Assembly: GCF_003369915.1 (NCBI RefSeq)
Contig: NW_022881614.1
Span: 5,973,001 to 6,037,000, forward strand
DNA length: 64,000 nt
Direction of reading: 5' to 3'
From: Drosophila miranda
Lineage: Eukaryota > Arthropoda > Insecta > Diptera > Drosophilidae
Within the stretch, counting starts at the first letter, position 1; the number at the start of each line of letters is the position of its first letter. A program made the translations under genes and the position numbers. Positions 45,732 to 57,691 of the stretch are shown here, one piece after another. Under the pieces are notes generated by a model. The model had not been told where the DNA came from and ran no database searches. It worked only from the letters and a program-made list of their open reading frames with translations.

Positions 45732-46317
45732 ATGTTCACAAATGCTAGGGAATGGGAATTGAAGAGCAGTCAACTGTTGCTGCTGCTGCTGTTGCTTCTG
45801 GGGGGCCTCAGTCACCTGGGGACATGTCAAGAAATATGCCAGCCTGCTGTACACGGAAGACGTGTACCTAACGCTAGAGACCCCAGGCAGAGATGTGGAT
45901 CTCCACTGGAATCGCCACCCATACAGAATGCCTCTGATAGCTTCATAATTACGGCTCTGCATGTGGAGGACCTCAGCCGCAGCCCCCAAATGCCAACGGG
46001 GTCAAATCTACAAGTGTCCGTCTATGGGCTGGAGCTGTGAGGTGTATCTGTGGGATCGTATCTTTTTAAGTGCGTGTGTGGGAGAGCGTGTAAAAGCTGT
46101 AAATATTAATTACTATAGAGGCGACACTTGGATTGGCACTTACATTGTCAAGTGTAATAGTCACTTACATATGCATAGTATATACATATATATAGTATGT
46201 ATGTATGTGTAGAAAAGTAACACTCTACTCTTATCTTTAGGCTCTTTAAGTCTCCCCTCAATTCGAGAGGATTTTCAACTCATTCGACATCAATTAAACT
46301 TTGTTTTTGCTAATAAA
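45732..46317 (+). CDS. Amplified host gene, copy 5: deletion makes one continuous ORF
   Basis: ATG 45732. A deletion of about 100 bp at 45898/45899 removes the end of exon 1, the GT donor and the first part of the intron (GAGATGTGG now abuts ATCTCCACTGG). Leader frame and exon-2 frame thereby come into register. A second indel combination near 46000 (21 bases net) keeps the frame. The result is one open frame from the leader through NASDSFIITALHVEDLS to VYGLEL, stop at 46038-46040, about 102 residues from the ATG. The middle part is out of the original frame. AATAAA 46312-46317. Whether it is translated is unknown. Confidence 0.45.
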
Positions 46318-47539
46318 ATACTTCCGCTTTGACAACATACATATATGTGGTGTGAGGACCCATACTGGGAGCCTCACATAGTAACAAGAGTTAATTGATT
46401 AAGAAGACAACCTGAAAATATAAGAAATCGCAGTGGAGCGAGATTTGTATCAGTAAAAATCATCTTCTATGTTAGTAAATAAGATAGTTAATTTTTGCAT
46501 AGCCGAAATCCCGCCAAACGGCCAGCTCACACAGAATAGCCGCAAAGAGAACAGCGAAGAGAGAGAGCCACGCTCAGCCGGCAACAGAGCAGATCTCTTT
46601 CGAGAAAGTCCCGTTGGCCCGAAAACGAGCGCCAGGCGTGGTGAGAGCGTCGAGCGACCGTGGCGAGAGCGGGAGTCGATTTTCGGAAGCGAGCAAAGAC
46701 GGAACGCCGCGGAGTGACTAGAAAAGCAAGAAAAAGTGTTGAACGGCCGGGCGCCCGAGAAGTAGAGAAGAATGGACGAGCTGCAGGAGCACAGACGCCG
46801 GATCCGCGGGTGAGCTGGCCGATGGCCAAGGTAGTAGTAGAAGTAGCAGGGAGTGCGAGGGAAACCATGCCAATAAAACTTCGATCATATGACTAAGAAT
46901 TCTACTGCTTCCATTTGCTTTCCCCGGTCGGACCACCGGCTGCAGTCATCTCTCCCCTTTCCCCTTCCGTTTTCCTGGCTGTTTTCGGTCCCTACGCTCC
47001 CGCTCTGACTCTGGCAACAAGGTTTTACCCTGCTGGAGTGAGAAGCGGTATGCGTTCTCTCCCTTTCCTCCTCCTCACCGGACCCGCGGCTCACCCCTAC
47101 CTTGGCAACAGGAGTTTTTACCCTGCTGAAGTCGGGGTGTGCAGCGTCCCTGGTGAGTTTCGCACCGCCCGGCTCAGCGCCCGCTCCCCTCTCCTCACCC
47201 TCACCCTCACCCTTCGTGGCCTAAAGACCCACAAGTAGATCGCGTAGGTAGCGCCGCATCAAACCGAGGAGAAATTTATAGGGTATCAATAGGAAAATAC
47301 GGTACGAAGGTACAGGCCAGCAGCGAGCAAAGCGTGGCCGAAAATCGGTACAATCCCCGTAAGCCGTCGGCAAATTGAGAGGAGAGAACGGGAGAGAGGA
47401 AATGAGAGAGGAAAACGACAGAATGAAAGTACAGCCCGCAGCCAAGCAAAGCATAGCGATGTTCTTCCCATGTCCAGCAGAAAGAGAAAAAAAACGAGGG
47501 GGAACGTTGTGAGTTGCTGCGGAGACCGCAACTCTACAG

Positions 47540-48609
47540 TTATACCCGATACTAAGTCAGTATGGCTCTCCTCCGGCAGACGCCGCTAATATTAAACGAC
47601 ACGACAAGGAGTGCGTGCGAGAGAGACAGAAAATCAGTCTGAGCGTGACGTCGGGTGCTGCGTAGCCAGTGCAAATTGATTTGTTCCTTTTGGCTATAAA
47701 AATGATCTGATCTGATCCAGATTCAGCAATCTGATATATATGATCATTATCTATGATTCTGCGTTTTTAGTTTTCTCGTATCCTCAATATTGTGGATGCA
47801 ACAGATTTTCGTCCTTTGTGGGGGCGGAAGGGGGTGGGGCGAAATTTTGAGATATACGTTTTATAGTGAGATCTAACAGGAGTGCGGATACCAAATTTGG
47901 TTACTCTAGCCTTAATAGGCTCTGAGATTTGTGAATATCCCCAGATTTTCATCCTTTGCGGGGGCGGAAGGGGGTGTGGCGAAATTTTGAAACAAACTCG
48001 TCTCGGTCCGATATATTAGGAGTGTGGATACCAAATTTGGTTGCTCTAGCTTTTATAGTCTCTGAGATATAGGCGCTAATGTTTTACTCTAAGCAAAGCC
48101 GGCTATGCTACGTGTGTGTTAGAGAGAGACAGGGCGAGAAAAAATGAAATTGTTTTCTTGATTCTGGCTATAATAATTATACGATCTGGTTCAGATTTTG
48201 CACTCTAGAAGATATAGTCATCTTCTACGATTCTGCGTTCTTAGTTTTCTCGTATCGTCGAAATTGTGGATGCCACAGATTTTCGCCCTTTGTGGGGGCG
48301 GAAGTGGGCGGGGCAAAGTTTTGAAATATTCTTGTAGCAGTGACATATCACAGAAGTCTGGATCCAAAACATCGTTGCTCTCGCTCTTATAGTCTTTGAG
48401 CACTAGGCGCTGAAGGGGACGGACAGCCGGACGGACGGACAGACGGACAGACGGACAGACAGCCATGGCTCAATCGACTCTGCTATTGATGCTGATCAAG
48501 AATATATATACTTTATGGGGTCGGAAACGATTCCTTTTGGACGTTACACACATCCACTTTTACCACAAATCTAATATACCCCAATACTCATTTTGAGTAT
48601 CGGGTATAA
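47540..48609 (+). mobile_element. DINE-1, unit 5
   Basis: 1070 bp; minisatellite shortened with CAGCCGGAC variants near 48425; otherwise like units 1-3. Confidence 0.85.
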
Positions 48610-49559
48610 AAAAAAATCCAAGCACCAGCGACGAAGCAGCACGCAAAACAGAACGAAAATTCCGTGGTCCCCGTTATACTCGGGCAAAACCATGCGGGAT
48701 CATAGCGCCCGGTACAGTGGGGAAAGAGCCAAGGGCAGCCAGACCTCTGTTACATTTCAGTGGGGAGAGAGGGGGCGAAGACCGGAGAACAGTTCTGGGC
48801 GTCGGCGGCGGGGATGTGCCGAACGACCCACGAGTATAATACATGCAATTATCCCTTCCTCATACTACCCGCACCCCCCGATCTTCGACTATTTACCTAA
48901 CCATTCGCCCGCGGCTCTCTCGCGTGGTGTTCTCGGCCGATTCCGAGACGTCGACGTCGGCAGAGGCTCGGCCGTTCAGCCAGACCCAATATAAGCCGGG
49001 TTGTACACAACGCAAAAAAGGACAGTAGTCCTCAGCCTTCGGTCAACTTACAACGTGTGAAACAGAGTAGTCCTCAGCCTTCGATCAGTATACAACGCGC
49101 GAAAGGACAGTAGTCCTCAGCCTTCGGTCAACATACAACGTGTGAAACAGTAGTCCTCAGCCTTCGATCAGTGCACAACGGGCAATACAGTGGTCCATAT
49201 CCTGCAGCATACAACGTGCGAAAGACAGCGATCCCGCGTCTCCTGCCCATCTCGCGCTCCCTCCGTAGCTGAACACGAACTAACGGATTCTCATCGGAAC
49301 GATCCTGCAGAAACCAACGACTAAAGTACCCCTGAACAAGCGCGTGTTAATTGGGTTGCCAGCCCCGTGTCCAGGTCCCCGACCAGGACGGCCCACCGGT
49401 AATTCACCACCGAATAGTCTCGCACGCGTCCTCGCTGTTTAAGGATTCAGAGCCCCGTCTTTCGCCGCATCATTAGCTACGTTTTTCGATTCTTCGGGCG
49501 ACGCCCCAGACATTCGATCGTGGACCACGTGCAGCAGCAGTGACCCGGACCAACTCAGC

Positions 49560-50421
49560 ATGGGAGTCAAGTGGATTTCGGTTAGGCGCAAAAACGAGTT
49601 GGAGATGATTACCGCGGAGCTTGGTTTAGACAGTGCTGGAACTGTCGAAGAGTTGAGACGTCGACTCGCGACCTTCGCAAACTCGGCCGATTTACCGAGT
49701 ACGGTGCGCTCTCGGTTGGAGGAAATGGAGGCCCAGTACGGAGTCGCCGTGACTCCACTTTCTCCCCGCCCTTCTACACTCGCGCCTCTTAGCCTACAAA
49801 CCCATCCCCCGGCTGCGTATGATGTCGTACCCGCCAGTAGCCGTAGTATCGTGGCGTCGGGATCCGCTGTGCCGGTAGAAAGCCTGCTCCACGGCATCGA
49901 CGGCGGTGCCGCGCAGAGAAACCTGCACGGTAGCAAGGACCCATCAACGAAGGGGCCCACCTGGAACGAGGAGCATTTTAACGCTGCGATCACCGAGAAA
50001 ATGGTCCGCTGGGGAATCGTGTTTGATGGGTCCGGCGATCCGTTAAGTTTCCTTGAGCACGTGCAAGAGAGGGCAGCCACTTATAGGATAGATCTACGAC
50101 ACTTATCACAAGGAATCCTCGGGTTGTTGACCAGTCGGGCCGAGAGTTGGTTTCGAACGAGCCGCCTCAGTGGAGAACCATGGGAGATCTTCCGCAAAGA
50201 GTTTTCAGAGTTTTTTTTGCCTCCCCGGTACTTTCAACGGCTAGAGGACGAGATCCGAACCCATTTTCAACGACCAAAAGAAGCGTTTAAAACGTACCTC
50301 GTGGACATTCGACTAATGATGCAGCGCGCGGGATACCCCGAAGCTCAGGAATTGGAAAGGATATACGATAACATGCTCCCGGGATACCAGTTGTTTACGA
50401 GGCGAAAAGATTTTGATTCTC
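49560..50421 (+). pseudogene. gag: Truncated Ty3 gag, unit 5
   Basis: Lacks EVKP like units 1 and 2, but shares SGEPWE and SSRS variants with units 3, 4 and 6, a mosaic pattern. Confidence 0.85.
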
Positions 50422-50428
50422 ACAGAGT

Positions 50429-50473
<45 letters not shown>

Positions 50474-50762
50474 AGAGTGTGGGCGGCCAGAACACCTGCC
50501 ACTGATAACAGCTTTTCCATGGAGAGAGACACAGCGACAATACTTTATTTGGCCACCTGAAGGCTGCTCATTTGAGTTTCATACGTCTGTGGGACGAGCA
50601 CGAGAAGAAGGTGGAACCAGGGAAAGTGAAAAGTGGAAAGTGAGTGCCCTGCTACACAAAAGAAAGAGGAGAAAGAAAGCATTGGCAGAACCAGAACCAG
50701 AACCACAGCCAGAACGTGGCCTCAGAGTACTCGCAGAGTGGGCGAGGCGGACACATGTTGTC

Positions 50763-51433
50763 ATGTTCACAAATGCTAGGGAATGGGAATTGAAGAGCAG
50801 TCAACTGTTGCTGCTGCTGCTGTTGCTTCTGGGGGGCCTCAGTCACCTGGGGACATGTCAAGAAATATGCCAGCCTGCTGTACACGGAAGACGTGTACCT
50901 AACGCTAGAGACCCCAGGCAGAGATGTGGTCTACGGCTCGCAGGTGAGATAAACAAATACATATATTATACACTAATTTATATAAATTTCTTAATCTCCA
51001 CTGGAATCGCCACCCATACAGAATGCCTCTGATAGCTACATAATTACGGCTCTGCATGTGGAGGACCTCAGCCGCAGCCCCCCAAATGCCAACGGGGTTG
51101 ATGGGGCCGAGGAATCGGCACATCTACAAGTGTCCGTTTATGGGCTGGAGCTGTGAGGTGTATCTGTGGGATCGTATCTTTTTAAGTGCGTGTGTGGGAG
51201 AGCGTGTAAAAGCTGTAAATATTAATTACTATAGAGGCGACACTTGGATTGGCACTTACATTGTCAAGTGTAATAGTCACTTACATATGCATAGTATATA
51301 CATATATATAGTATGTATGTATGTGTAGAAAAGTAACACTCTACTCTTATCTTTAGGCTCTTTAAGTCTCCCCTCAATTCGAGAGGATTTTCAACTCATT
51401 CGACATCAATTAAACTTTGTTTTTGCTAATAAA
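50763..51433 (+). pseudogene. Amplified host gene, copy 6
   Basis: ATG 50763, G6 run, intact 78-bp intron, AATAAA 51428-51433. Like copies 2 and 3. Confidence 0.55.
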
Positions 51434-52654
51434 ATACTTCCGCTTTGACAACATACATATATGTGGTGTGAGGACCCATACTGGGAGCCTCACATAGTAA
51501 CAAGAGTTAATTGATTAAGAAGACAACCTGAAAATATAAGACATCGCAATGGAGCGAGATTTGTATCAGTAAAAATCATCTTCTATGTTAGTAAATAAGC
51601 TAGTTAATTTTTGCATAGCCGAAATCCCGCCAAACGGCCAGCTCACACAGAATAGCAGCAAAGAGAACAGCGAAGAGAGAGAGCCACGCTCAGCCGGCAA
51701 CAGAGCAGATCTCTTTCGAGAAAGTCCCGTTGGCCCGAAAACGAGCGCCAGGCGTGGTGAGAGCGTCGAGCGACCGTGGCGAGAGCGGGAGTCGATTTTC
51801 GGAAGCGAGCAAAGACGGAACGCCGCGGAGTGACTAGAAAAGCAAGAAAAAGTGTTGAACGGCCGGGCGCCCGAGAAGTAGAGAAGAATGGAAGAGCTGC
51901 AGGAGCACAGACGCCGGATCCGCGGGTGAGCTGGCCGGTGGCCAAGGTAGTAGTAGAAGTAGCAGGGAGTGCGAGGGAAACCATGCCAATAAAACTTCGA
52001 TCATATGACTAAGAATTCTACTGCTTCCATTTGCTTTCCCCGGTCGGACCACCGGCTGCAGTCATCTCTCCCCTTTCCCCTTCCGTTTTCCTGGCTGTTT
52101 TCGGTCCCTACGCTCCCGCTCTGACTCTGGCAACAAGGTTTTACCCTGCTGGAGTGAGAAGCGGTATGCGTTCTCTCCCTTTCCTCCTCCTCACCGGACC
52201 CGCGGCTCACCTCGACCTTGGCAACAGGAGTTTTTACCCTGCTGAAGTCGGGGTGTGCAGCGTCCCTGGTGAGTTTCGCACCGCCCGGCTCAGCGCCCGC
52301 TCCCCTCTCCTCACCATCACCCTCACCCTTCGCGGCCTAAAGACCCACAAGTAGATCGCGTAGGTAGCGCCGCATCAAACCGAGGAGAAATTTATAGGGT
52401 ATCAATAGGAAAATACGGTACGAAGGTACAGGCCAGCAGCGACCAAAGCGTGGCCGAAAATCGGTACAATCCCCGTAAGCCGTCGGCAAATTGAGAGGAG
52501 AGAACGGGAGAGAGGAAATGAGAGAGGAAAACGACAGAATGAAAGTACAGCCCGCAGCCAAGCAAAGCATAGCGATGTTCTTCCCATGTCCAGCAGAAAG
52601 AGAAAAAAAACGAGGGGAACGTTGTGAGTTGCTGCGGAGACCGCAACTCTACAG

Positions 52655-53716
52655 TTATACCCGATACTAAGTCAGTATGGCTCTCCTCCGGCAGACGCCG
52701 CTAATATTAAACGACACGACAAGGAGTGCGTGCGAGAGAGACAGAAAATCAGTCTGAGCGTGACGTCGGGTGCTGCGTAGCCAGTGCAAATTGATTTGTT
52801 CCTTTTGGCTATAAAAATGATCTGATCTGATCCAGATTCAGCAATCTGATATATATGATCATTATCTATGATTCTGCGTTTTTAGTTTTCTCGTATCCTC
52901 AATATTGTGGATGCAACAGATTTTCGTCCTTTGTGGGGGCGAAAGGGGGTGGGGCGAAATTTTGAGATATACGTTTTATAGTGAGATCTAACAGGAGTGC
53001 GGATACCAAATTTGGTTACTCTAGCCTTAATAGGCTCTGAGATTTGTGAATATCCCCAGATTTTCATCCTTTGCGGGGGCGGAAGGGGGTGTGGCGAAAT
53101 TTTGAAACAAACTCGTCTCGGTCCGATATATTAGGAGTGTGGATACCAAATTTGGTTGCTCTAGCTTTTATAGTCTCTGAGATATAGGCGCTAATGTTTT
53201 ACTCTAAGCAAAGCCGGCTATGCTACGTGTGTGTTAGAGAGAGACAGGGCGAGAAAAAATGAAATTGTTTTCTTGATTCTGGCTATAATAATTATACGAT
53301 CTGGTTCAGATTTTGCACTCTAGAAGATATAGTCATCTTCTACGATTCTGCGTTCTTAGTTTTCTCGTATCGTCGAAATTGTGGATGCCAAAGATTTTCG
53401 CCCTTTGTGGGGGCGGAAGTGGGAGGGGCAAAGTTTTGAAATATTCTTGTAGCAGTGACATATCACAGAAGTCTGGATCCAAAACATCGTTGCTCTCGCT
53501 CTTATAGTCTTTGAGCACTAGGCGCTGAAGGGGACGGACAGCCGGACGGACGGACAGACGGACAGACAGACATGGCTCAATCGACTCTGCTATTGATGCT
53601 GATCAAGAATATATATACTTTATGGGGTCGGAAACGATTCCTTTTGGACGTTACACACATCCACTTTTACCACAAATCTAATATACCCCAATACTCATTT
53701 TGAGTATCGGGTATAA
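52655..53716 (+). mobile_element. DINE-1, unit 6
   Basis: 1062 bp; the shortest minisatellite of the set (about 53534-53570), sharing the CAGCCGGAC variant with unit 5. Confidence 0.85.
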
Positions 53717-54666
53717 AAAAAAATCCAAGCACCAGCGACGAAGCAGCACGCAAAACAGAACGAAAATTCCGTGGTCCCCGTTATACTCGGGCAAAACCAT
53801 GCGGGATCATAGCGCCCGGTACAGTGGGGAAAGAGCCAAGGGCAGCCAGACCTCTGTTACATTTCAGTGGGGAGAGAGGGGGCGAAGACCGGAGAACAGT
53901 TCTGGGCGTCGGCGGCGGGGATGTGCCGAACGACCCACGAGTATAATACATGCAATTATCCCTTCCTCATACTACCCGCACCCCCCGATCTTCGACTATT
54001 TACCTAACCATTCGCCCGCGGCTCTCTCGCGTGGTGTTCTCGGCCGATTCCGAGACGTCGACGTCGGCAGAGGCTCGGCCGTTCAGCCAGACCCAATATA
54101 AACCGGGTTGTACACAACGCAAAAAAGGCCAGTAGTCCTCAGCCTTCGGTCAACTTACAACGTGTGAAACAGAGTAGTCCTCAGCCTTCGATCAGTATAC
54201 AACGCGCGAAAGGACAGTAGTCCTCAGCCTTCGGTCAACATACAACGTGTGAAACAGTAGTCCTCAGCCTTCGATCAGTGCACAACGGGCAATACAGTGG
54301 TCCATATCCTGCAGCATACAACGTGCGAAAGACAGCGATCCCGCGTCTCCTGTCTCTCTCGCGCTCCCTCCGTAGCTGAACACGAACTAACGGATTCTCA
54401 TCGGAACGATCCTGCAGAAACCAACGACTAAAGTACCCCTGAACAAGCGCGTGTTAATTGGGTTGCCAGCCCCGTGTCCAGGTCCCCGACCAGGACGGCC
54501 CACCGGTAATTCACCACCGAATAGTCTCGCACGCGTCCTCGCTGTTTAAGGATTCAGAGCCCCGTCTTTCGCCGCATCATTAGCTACGTTTTTCGATTCT
54601 TCGGGCGACGCCCCAGACATTCGATCGTGGACCACGTGCAGCAGCAGTGACCCGGACCAACTCAGC

Positions 54667-56016
54667 ATGGGAGTCAAGTGGATTTCGGTTAGGCGCAAAA
54701 ACGAGTTGGAGATGATTACCGCGGAGCTTGGTTTAGACAGTGCTGGAACTGTCGAAGAGTTGAGACGTCGACTCGCGACCTTCGCAAACTCGGCCGATTT
54801 ACCGAGTACGGTGCGCTCTCGGTTGGAGGAATTGGAGGCCCAGTACGGAGTCGCCGTGACTCCAGAGGTTAAACCACTTTCTCCCCGCCCTTCTACACTC
54901 GCGCCTCTTAGCCTACAAACCCATCCCCCGGCTGCGTATGATGTCGTACCCGCCAGTAGCCGTAGTATCGTGGCGTCGGGATCCGCTGTGCCGGTAGAAA
55001 GCCTGCTCCACGTCATCGACGTCGGTGCCGCGCAGAGAAACCTGCACGGTAGCAAGGACCCATCAACGAAGGGGCCCACCTGGAACGAGGAGCATTTTAA
55101 CGCTGCGATCACCGAGAAAATGGTCCGCTGGGGAATCGTGTTTGATGGGTCCGGCGATCCGTTAAGTTTCCTTGAGCACGTGCAAGAGAGGGCAGCCACT
55201 TATAGGATAGATCTACGACACTTATCACAAGGAATCCTCGGGTTGTTGACCGGTCGGGCCGAGAGTTGGTTTCGAACGAGCCGCCTCAGTGGAGAACCAT
55301 GGGAGATCTTCCGCAAAGAGTTTTCAGAGTTTTTTTTGCCTCCCCGGTACTTTCAACGGCTAGAGGACGAGATCCGAACCCATTTTCAACGACCAAAAGA
55401 AGCGTTTAAAACGTACCTCGTGGACATTCGACTAATGATGCAGCGCGCGGGATACCCCGAAGCTCAGGAATTGGAAAGGATATACGATAACATGCTCCCG
55501 GGATACCAGTTGTTTACGAGGCGAAAAGATTTTGATTCTCTCACCGAACTAACGCAACTGGTTGTGAACTTCGAGGTGACGCGTAACAAGGGCCCGTCGG
55601 AACTCACGGGCTACGCGAACCAAGCACGAGACACCCATCCCCAGGAAACTTTAGGGCCAACGGCCGGCCAACGAGGACCAAGGAATCACGCGGCTGCGAG
55701 GACACAGGATCTCCGGCACGATAGAACCCAGGTGAGGGATTGGTAGACGGACTCGCAGCAGCCGGATGCCAGGAATGGAACCATCATCCAAGACGCCGAC
55801 ACCATAATCGACGTGCAGCATGCTTGTAGGAACTGCGGCGGGTCCGGACACTTCTCCAGGGAGTGTGAACAGCCCCAAGTCTTGTACTGCTGGGACTGCG
55901 GCCGTCGCAGGCTACGCACCCTCGAATGCTGTCGCAGGAATTCGTCGGGAAACGGACAGGCGCTTCACTCGGCAGGGGACCGGGCGAAGACCGCCACTCC
56001 CACCCCGAGGCAGTAA
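54667..56016 (+). pseudogene. gag: Array Ty3 element gag, full extent, with premature stop
   Basis: The same gag as in units 1-5, but it reads on past DFDS into LTELTQLVVNFEVTRN and a basic linker. A TAG at 55744-55746 then interrupts it. In the same frame two zinc knuckles follow (CRNCGGSGHFSREC and CWDCGRRRLRTLEC) and reading ends at 56014-56016. Length without the stop would be about 450 residues, normal for a Ty3 Gag. It has the EVKP insertion. The stop shows that even the parental copy is not fully coding. Confidence 0.85.
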
Positions 56017-56837
56017 AGGGAACCCTGCGGCTGGAGAGAGGACGAATTCGCGCGCAAGTAACCATGGAAGGAGAGGACCTGCTAGCTACTCTGGACACAG
56101 GCGCCACACGGAGCTTCGTTAGCGCACGCAAAGCTCTGGAGCTGGATAACGGACAGAGTATAGCGATGGTACGAACGACGATCAGATTGGCGGATGGGTC
56201 CCTCCGGGAATTGACTCAGGCGCTGATGGCAGACATACGATTAGGGGATCAACAAGTAAAGATGCCGGTGCTGGTAATGAAAGACGTGCTGGATGACGTC
56301 CTCCTCGGGATGGATTTTATATGCGGAATAGACGCGACCCTGCAGTGTGGAGGAGTCCCCTTGCGCCTGACATTTAAACACAGCCATGATACCAGGACTC
56401 AAGACATAGGATCCACATCCAGCCTGGATCAACCTACGAATCTCAGCCGAGACCGGATCACCCAGCATCAGGACCCGACGAGGAACGACGTACCCAACGA
56501 GGAGTGCGTGGCCGATCCCCTGGGATCCATGATGGTGAGGTGGGAAAAACTTGCGAGGGACGACGTACCAAACGAGACGGGCGTGGCTGTCCCTTCAAGA
56601 AATTCTAGGAATCCGGAGGAGGTTTCGACCCCGGCAGGATACCAACCCGGATGGACATCGGCGCTCCCCGGCCTCGACCCCAGAGCCATGCGGAAAAACC
56701 CCTTCCGAGTACACGAGGTACAGCGGCGATCGAAGAGACGAGTGCGATTCGAGCCCGGCACTGGCGACAACGGACCCCGCCGTAGGAGCACCGGTGAATG
56801 GCAACGGACGCAAGGAGCAACAGTGGCCACCGTGAGT
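55926..56837 (+). pseudogene. pol: Array Ty3 element pol start: protease, truncated by another element
   Basis: The -1 frame has a retropepsin: LLATLDTGATRSFVS (active site) and VLLGMDFI. A low-complexity spacer follows with two related DDVPNE/NDVPNE blocks. Coding stops being pol at 56838, where an unrelated LTR (TGTAGTAGCC) begins. RT, RNase H and integrase of this element are not in the window. Confidence 0.8.
55947..55953 (+). promoter_or_regulatory. -1 frameshift heptamer G GGA AAC (gag to pol, array element)
   Basis: In register with gag codons GGA AAC, shortly after the second zinc knuckle. The protease frame is -1 and open through this point. A possible stem CTCGG (55968-55972) with CCGAG (56005-56009) lies downstream. 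Confidence 0.6.
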
Positions 56838-57664
56838 TGTAGTAGCCAGCACAAAAATATAGGGAATTGGTTATCTTCTTTCGTCTCGTGGGACCCCCTA
56901 GTGATCTTTCAAATGATCAAGCTTTAGCCGCTCTTAAGGTTGGATCAAAGCTTTAGCCGCTCTTAAGTCCGAACGCCCACGCACACATGCAAGCGACGGA
57001 CAGTGGGAAGCATAGACGGCAATCGTACGATTGCACAGTTAAGCTATGCTGTGCATTAGACGATCGTCTAATGCTGCTCGAATGTTCTAGATCATACGAT
57101 TGCACAGTTAGTAAAAAGCTCAAAAGCTCTGCTGCACAGGCTACTCAGTCCATCGTCTATTACTGCTTTGAACAAAAGAAGAAAGTTGATCGATCTGTAA
57201 AGACGTGATAATTCCCGAGTGCAAGCAACATACACAGTGCACACATATATATATAGTGCTGTCCGGAAAATAAATATATTTCCACATATATATGCTGGGA
57301 GCATATAATTACAAGTGCCGTACAGTCCAGTGGTCAGTGAATAAGAAGAATTTTGTGTAGATATATTTGGGGAAAAAGGTATGTTTTCATATTAATGCCG
57401 TGCACGTGCTGACATAACCTATGTTGCAGGGAAGTGTACCTAAGCTGCCCCATCGCGGTATAGTCTCGAGAAGACTACCCTGGGAGCTGGCTTAGGCGTA
57501 CAGTTGTCGAGGTCTCTCCAACTCCAACCATAATTCATCTTTTCTGGATCTTATATTACCACCGAGTTCGGAATCTCCAAAGATCCAAGTGAACCAGATC
57601 AGCCTCAATCGCCAAGAATATTTAGCGCTGCTCAGTCATAAATAACTAAATATAGGCTTGGCGG
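56838..57664 (+). repeat. Element B 5' LTR
   Basis: TGTAGTAGCCAGCACAAAAA to GGCTTGGCGG; its last bases may be lost at the deletion joint. Contains CGTACGATTGCACAGTTA-type repeats (two copies near 57024 and 57094) and a TATATATA run near 57247. Confidence 0.85.
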
Positions 57665-57691
57665 AAGATTCGTCAGTACGGCCAGGAACCA

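Larger units (their letters stand above)
45362..50421 (+). repeat. Array unit 5
   Basis: Shares the second-exon deletion with unit 4 and has a private deletion across the host gene's first splice donor. The minisatellite of its DINE-1 is shorter. Confidence 0.92.
25058..55541 (+). repeat. Six-copy tandem array, unit about 5.1 kb (host gene + Ty3 leader/gag + DINE-1)
   Basis: Six head-to-tail units with starts near 25058, 30181, 35354, 40269, 45362 and 50422. Landmark spacings are 5165, 5149, 4904, 5116 and 5031 bases. Units are nearly identical except for indels, microsatellite length and one diverged tract. Each internal joint links gag (GATTTTGATTCT) to CACAGAGTCACAGAGAG and the (GA)n tract. 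The left edge of unit 1 has its own flank, and unit 6 continues into normal gag. Confidence 0.95.
50422..55541 (+). repeat. Array unit 6 (right-most)
   Basis: The only unit whose gag is not cut, so its right edge (about 55541) is where the other units' joint falls. Confidence 0.92.

Noticed and set aside
45896..45900. Precise intron loss (retroposition) in unit 5
   Set aside because: The deletion removes exon end plus part of the intron and leaves the acceptor, so it is a plain deletion, not a spliced copy.
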